DNA of 64,000 nt from the NCBI GenBank assembly GCA_011009095.1, contig VTPC01007248.1, forward strand, positions 34,654 to 98,653, written 5' to 3'. Positions 61,119-64,000 of the stretch are shown piece by piece (positions within the stretch are counted from its first letter, which is position 1; every line of letters starts with the position of its first letter). The DNA is from Ignelater luminosus (taxonomy: Eukaryota; Arthropoda; Insecta; Coleoptera; Elateridae). A program made the translations under genes and the position numbers. The notes under the pieces are model-generated. The model made no database searches, was not told where the DNA came from, and worked only from the letters and a program-made list of their open reading frames with translations.

Positions 61119-62949
61119 TAAAATACCAAAACCGACAATCTGATACTATGATACACTAAGACATTATTTAGTCTAATCATTTAGTTTGTGTAACTGAAGA
61201 ACGAACGAGTACTGCTTTCAAATTTTTGTTTTTCATAAGTGCGAGAATTGTTTAAATTACCAACTACCAGTTCATTTAATAAAAAGTTTATTTGATAACA
61301 GGTTTTGATTCAAGTTAGATATGTTTTAAATTATTCTTGTTGCATGTTTAATTTAAATTTATTTTTAGGTTGCATATGTCTTGTTTCTTGAGGAATAAAT
61401 TGATACTAGATCTACATATTTGTCATGTGTAATCCTGTATATGAATTACCGTTTATTGCTTTCTCTCCTAACTCATGCCCAAAGCTTCCAACTAAAACTT
61501 AGTTCAGTAAGTATATTGGTGTTGATTATAAAAGATTAAAGCTCGTTAAAAGACTAAAGCTTATATTCAACATTTTCAAGAATTTGTCACAGTATGACAC
61601 ATTCAGTTTCTCATTAATCTTAAACATTCGGGAAATGTACCAGATAATAGATCTACACAATCAGTACAAAATTCAATGTTTGGAAATTCGAAGAAAAAGA
61701 CCAAAAACGTTATTGTCTTAAAAAGAATTTTTTGAAAAGTATTTTTATCAAACACATGATAAATAATACGTAAAGTAGTTTATAATTGTAAAGTTGCAAG
61801 TTTCTTTCTGCGAAAATGATATCTAAGAGCATAAGTCAACCATTTATCCAAAACTTCTAAAAGAAATTGGTCTGAAGGTGAAAAAGCTTTTTTCAGTCCA
61901 ATGGACTCCCACTGCAGTCTTATCAAGCTCTACAGGGTGTTACAAAATAGCGTCGACAGCTCTAAGAACGCGTAGTATTTATAAAAATAATTTAAAAAGT
62001 TTATCTAAACATTTGCAGGAAAGCGCGCCGCCGTCTTCAAGATACGGGGTAGCAAAGGTTTATTTAAAATTTGTTGTTTTTTTGAATATTTAATAAATAA
62101 GCTGTGATATCGAAATGAAATTCTGTATACCACAGAGAAATTAAAAAATGTTTCGATTTTCTGAATTTACAATCAACTTGGCAAAGAAAGTTGCTCTCGC
62201 ATTTTCCAGTAAAGGTTGAGTTTTCAAAATCTCTCCCTGTAGCATGATTCTTTGGACTAAGAGTCTCCATTTTCTTCAATTTGCATGAAGCCAGATTTAA
62301 CATAGATAGCTGATCTTCCACTTTCAAAGCTTTTTTGGAGTTTCTCACGTTCTGAACACTCATGATGTTTTCACAAGTTGTCCATGGATTCAAAGTAACG
62401 ACAGCTACAAAATAAATTGATCCCTTTTCTAAAAAATTAATTACTGAAGTCATGCTTTTATTCGTAAGAAAATAAGTCGATAGACGGTTTTAGATTGCCA
62501 AGGAATTTTTGTTGTCACAGGCACAAAACGGGCAAAACCACTATAACATCAACTTTGATAAGCTGTGCAATTCATTGATTGCATAATGCAAAACTAATAA
62601 GAAACGAACAGATTGTAAAAATCCTCTAGGACCAATTAGCAAAACAGTTGGAAATTCATAAAAGTAACAATACTCTAAAATCATTCACGACCAAGTCGTA
62701 GAACATTTTAATAGCAAAATACAAAATTCGTATAAATGCAAAACAATGTCCAAAGAAGTAATGTTGAGTTTTTAGAATTTAATTTTGAATTTAGTTCTAC
62801 AACCATTCTTTCCAATCTTAAAAGTCTTCTTCTGCCACGTTGATTATAAACTGTAACCATTGACTGATCCTTTTATTACCTTGGAAGTGTTAAGAAATCA
62901 ATACTTAAGTGCTATTGGCTGAATTTTGCTGGAAGAATGACAGCAAACT
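61119..62949. other. No host gene seen
   Basis: Includes TACAGGGTGTTACAAAATAG at about 61931, a typical start of short insect transposon remnants. A 129-codon frame on the - strand (62453-62064) has no recognisable domain. Confidence 0.35.
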
Positions 62950-63360
62950 TTCTTTACCAATAATAATAAAATTCTGATTCTACTTAAAAACTGGCGATGG
63001 ACAAACAAGAGTTTGCAAAAGATAAAAATCAGAGATATGCTCAAGTGGCTGTCCCAAAAAATAAATTTTGAAGGAGGAGATGTTATGATTTCGATGGTCA
63101 AAAAGTGTTGGCAAATCCTGTAGTTCTATTTCTGGCACATCATGCTGGAAAAATAGTAACTAATGATTTTGAAGAAGTAGGTATCAACATGCTTAACTAG
63201 TCAACTTGCAAACCCAGACACAAACATAATTGAACCCCTTTAGGGTAAAATTCAACGTCAATTTAGAGGTCAAAAGATCCAGCCAAAGACTCTTCCGGAT
63301 TATTAATATAAGGTAGTCACACCATCTCCATCATGTCAATCAATAAAAGAGTCTTAACGA
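62950..63360 (+). pseudogene. Tc1-like transposase fragment, decayed
   Basis: The + strand reads, with frame changes, NFEGGDVMISM (compare GGGSVMVWG), then NPDTNIIEPL followed by GKIQRQFRGQKIQPKTLPD (compare SPDLNPIENLWG..K), which includes the final catalytic Glu position of the DDE triad. The N-terminal half and the ends are not identified. Confidence 0.65.
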
Positions 63361-64000
63361 AAGAAAGAAAGATATTTAAGAAAGAACAAGCCAGAAACAA
63401 AACAAGAAAACAGTTTCCCTTGCCTCGAAAGGTTTGGGCAGAAAAGAAAGTCATAGAATAAGATAAAAAAAAGAGCAAAGACAATTCCGATTGGAACCCA
63501 CCAAGGTGTAAGTATCTAGAACTCAGCATTAAGTGTACTGTAAGTAGTCACTAACTTAGTATGAATATTGTAAAGGCTGAAATATGGTTCCACTCTAGCT
63601 TTTTTTAATACTAAAGTAAAACAGAACAGTGAAATGCAAAAGCAGAGTAGAATTGAGCCAGAATCAAAACACCAACCATTTAATTTTCAACCAACAACCA
63701 AAATAAAATTTTAAGCACAGTTTTATTACTGTCTTGAAAGTAATCAGAAATTAGGTTATTCTGTAACATATTTCTCTTTTTGTATTTCAAAAGGTTTTTG
63801 AAGAAAGCAGTTGTGAATGTAAAGAGGCGTTTTGTTGATTCATGTCTTTTAGTCCGATGAAAAGAAAACGTTCCACCATACATGTACACTTTTCTACGAA
63901 AATACACTAAAGCGCAGATTCCTGGAACAAACAATATGTATACGTACACTGTTCTATTTTTACATAAAAACATAGATCGGTACTAAAGGGTATTAGCATC
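63361..64000. other. No gene seen
   Basis: A 97-codon frame on the - strand (63973-63680) lacks any recognisable domain. Sequence immediately after 63361 is A/G-rich and may be the end of the Tc1-like remnant. Confidence 0.35.

Noticed and set aside
62064..62453. 129-codon - strand frame
   Set aside because: No recognisable domain or repeat; lies in a region of transposon remnants and could be chance.
1..64000. CRISPR arrays, operons, tRNA or rRNA genes
   Set aside because: I looked for regularly spaced repeats and cloverleaf-like A/B boxes and saw none; the window is eukaryotic nuclear DNA.

Overview
The window is nuclear DNA of an insect: AT-rich, with long introns, spliced genes with canonical GT/AG junctions, and many decayed transposable elements of types common in insects (mariner, Tc1-like, piggyBac-like, Jockey/CR1-like and RTE/Ingi-like LINEs). 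No species can be named from the sequence alone.

Two host genes are supported, and they are convergent. On the + strand, 2512-8901 holds a complete full-transporter gene of ABC subfamily A (ABCA3-like) in 20 coding exons. The exon sum is 5,011 nt, one base more than a multiple of three, and the reading frame jumps at about 6187-6206. The model is therefore about 1,669 residues with one apparent frameshift. On the - strand, 46728-16891 holds Shab, the Kv2 voltage-gated potassium channel, in seven coding exons with introns of 7.6, 1.1, 8.3, 7.5, 0.1 and 1.9 kb. All phases agree, giving 1,078 residues including a 30-residue exon at 27700-27789 that could be skipped without a frame change.

Layout: 1-2492 upstream sequence with an internally deleted mariner (802-1733); 2493-8901 ABCA gene; 8902-16890 intergenic, between the two 3' ends, with copies of dispersed repeats; 16891-46830 Shab, whose introns carry a LINE fragment (24050-25189), a deleted piggyBac-like element (28989-29719), a decayed mariner-like copy (30421-31200), a LINE fragment (42270-42800), several dispersed repeats and a short perfect-looking hairpin; 46831-64000 a region upstream of Shab without recognised host exons, dominated by decayed repeats: a multi-copy protein-family relic (49145-50540), a LINE relic (52080-52510), a GC-richer block (53340-53760), a nearly full-length but broken LINE (57095-61118) and a Tc1-like fragment (62950-63360).

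The two genes have no obvious functional link: one is a membrane lipid-type transporter and the other a delayed-rectifier channel. I did not find a convincing new multi-gene system. The points most worth a second look are the Shab features (an in-frame TGA that splits a possible longer N-terminus, a skippable cysteine-rich exon, and a stretch like the vertebrate Kv2 VAP-binding motif), the ABCA frameshift, and the unclassified repeat families.
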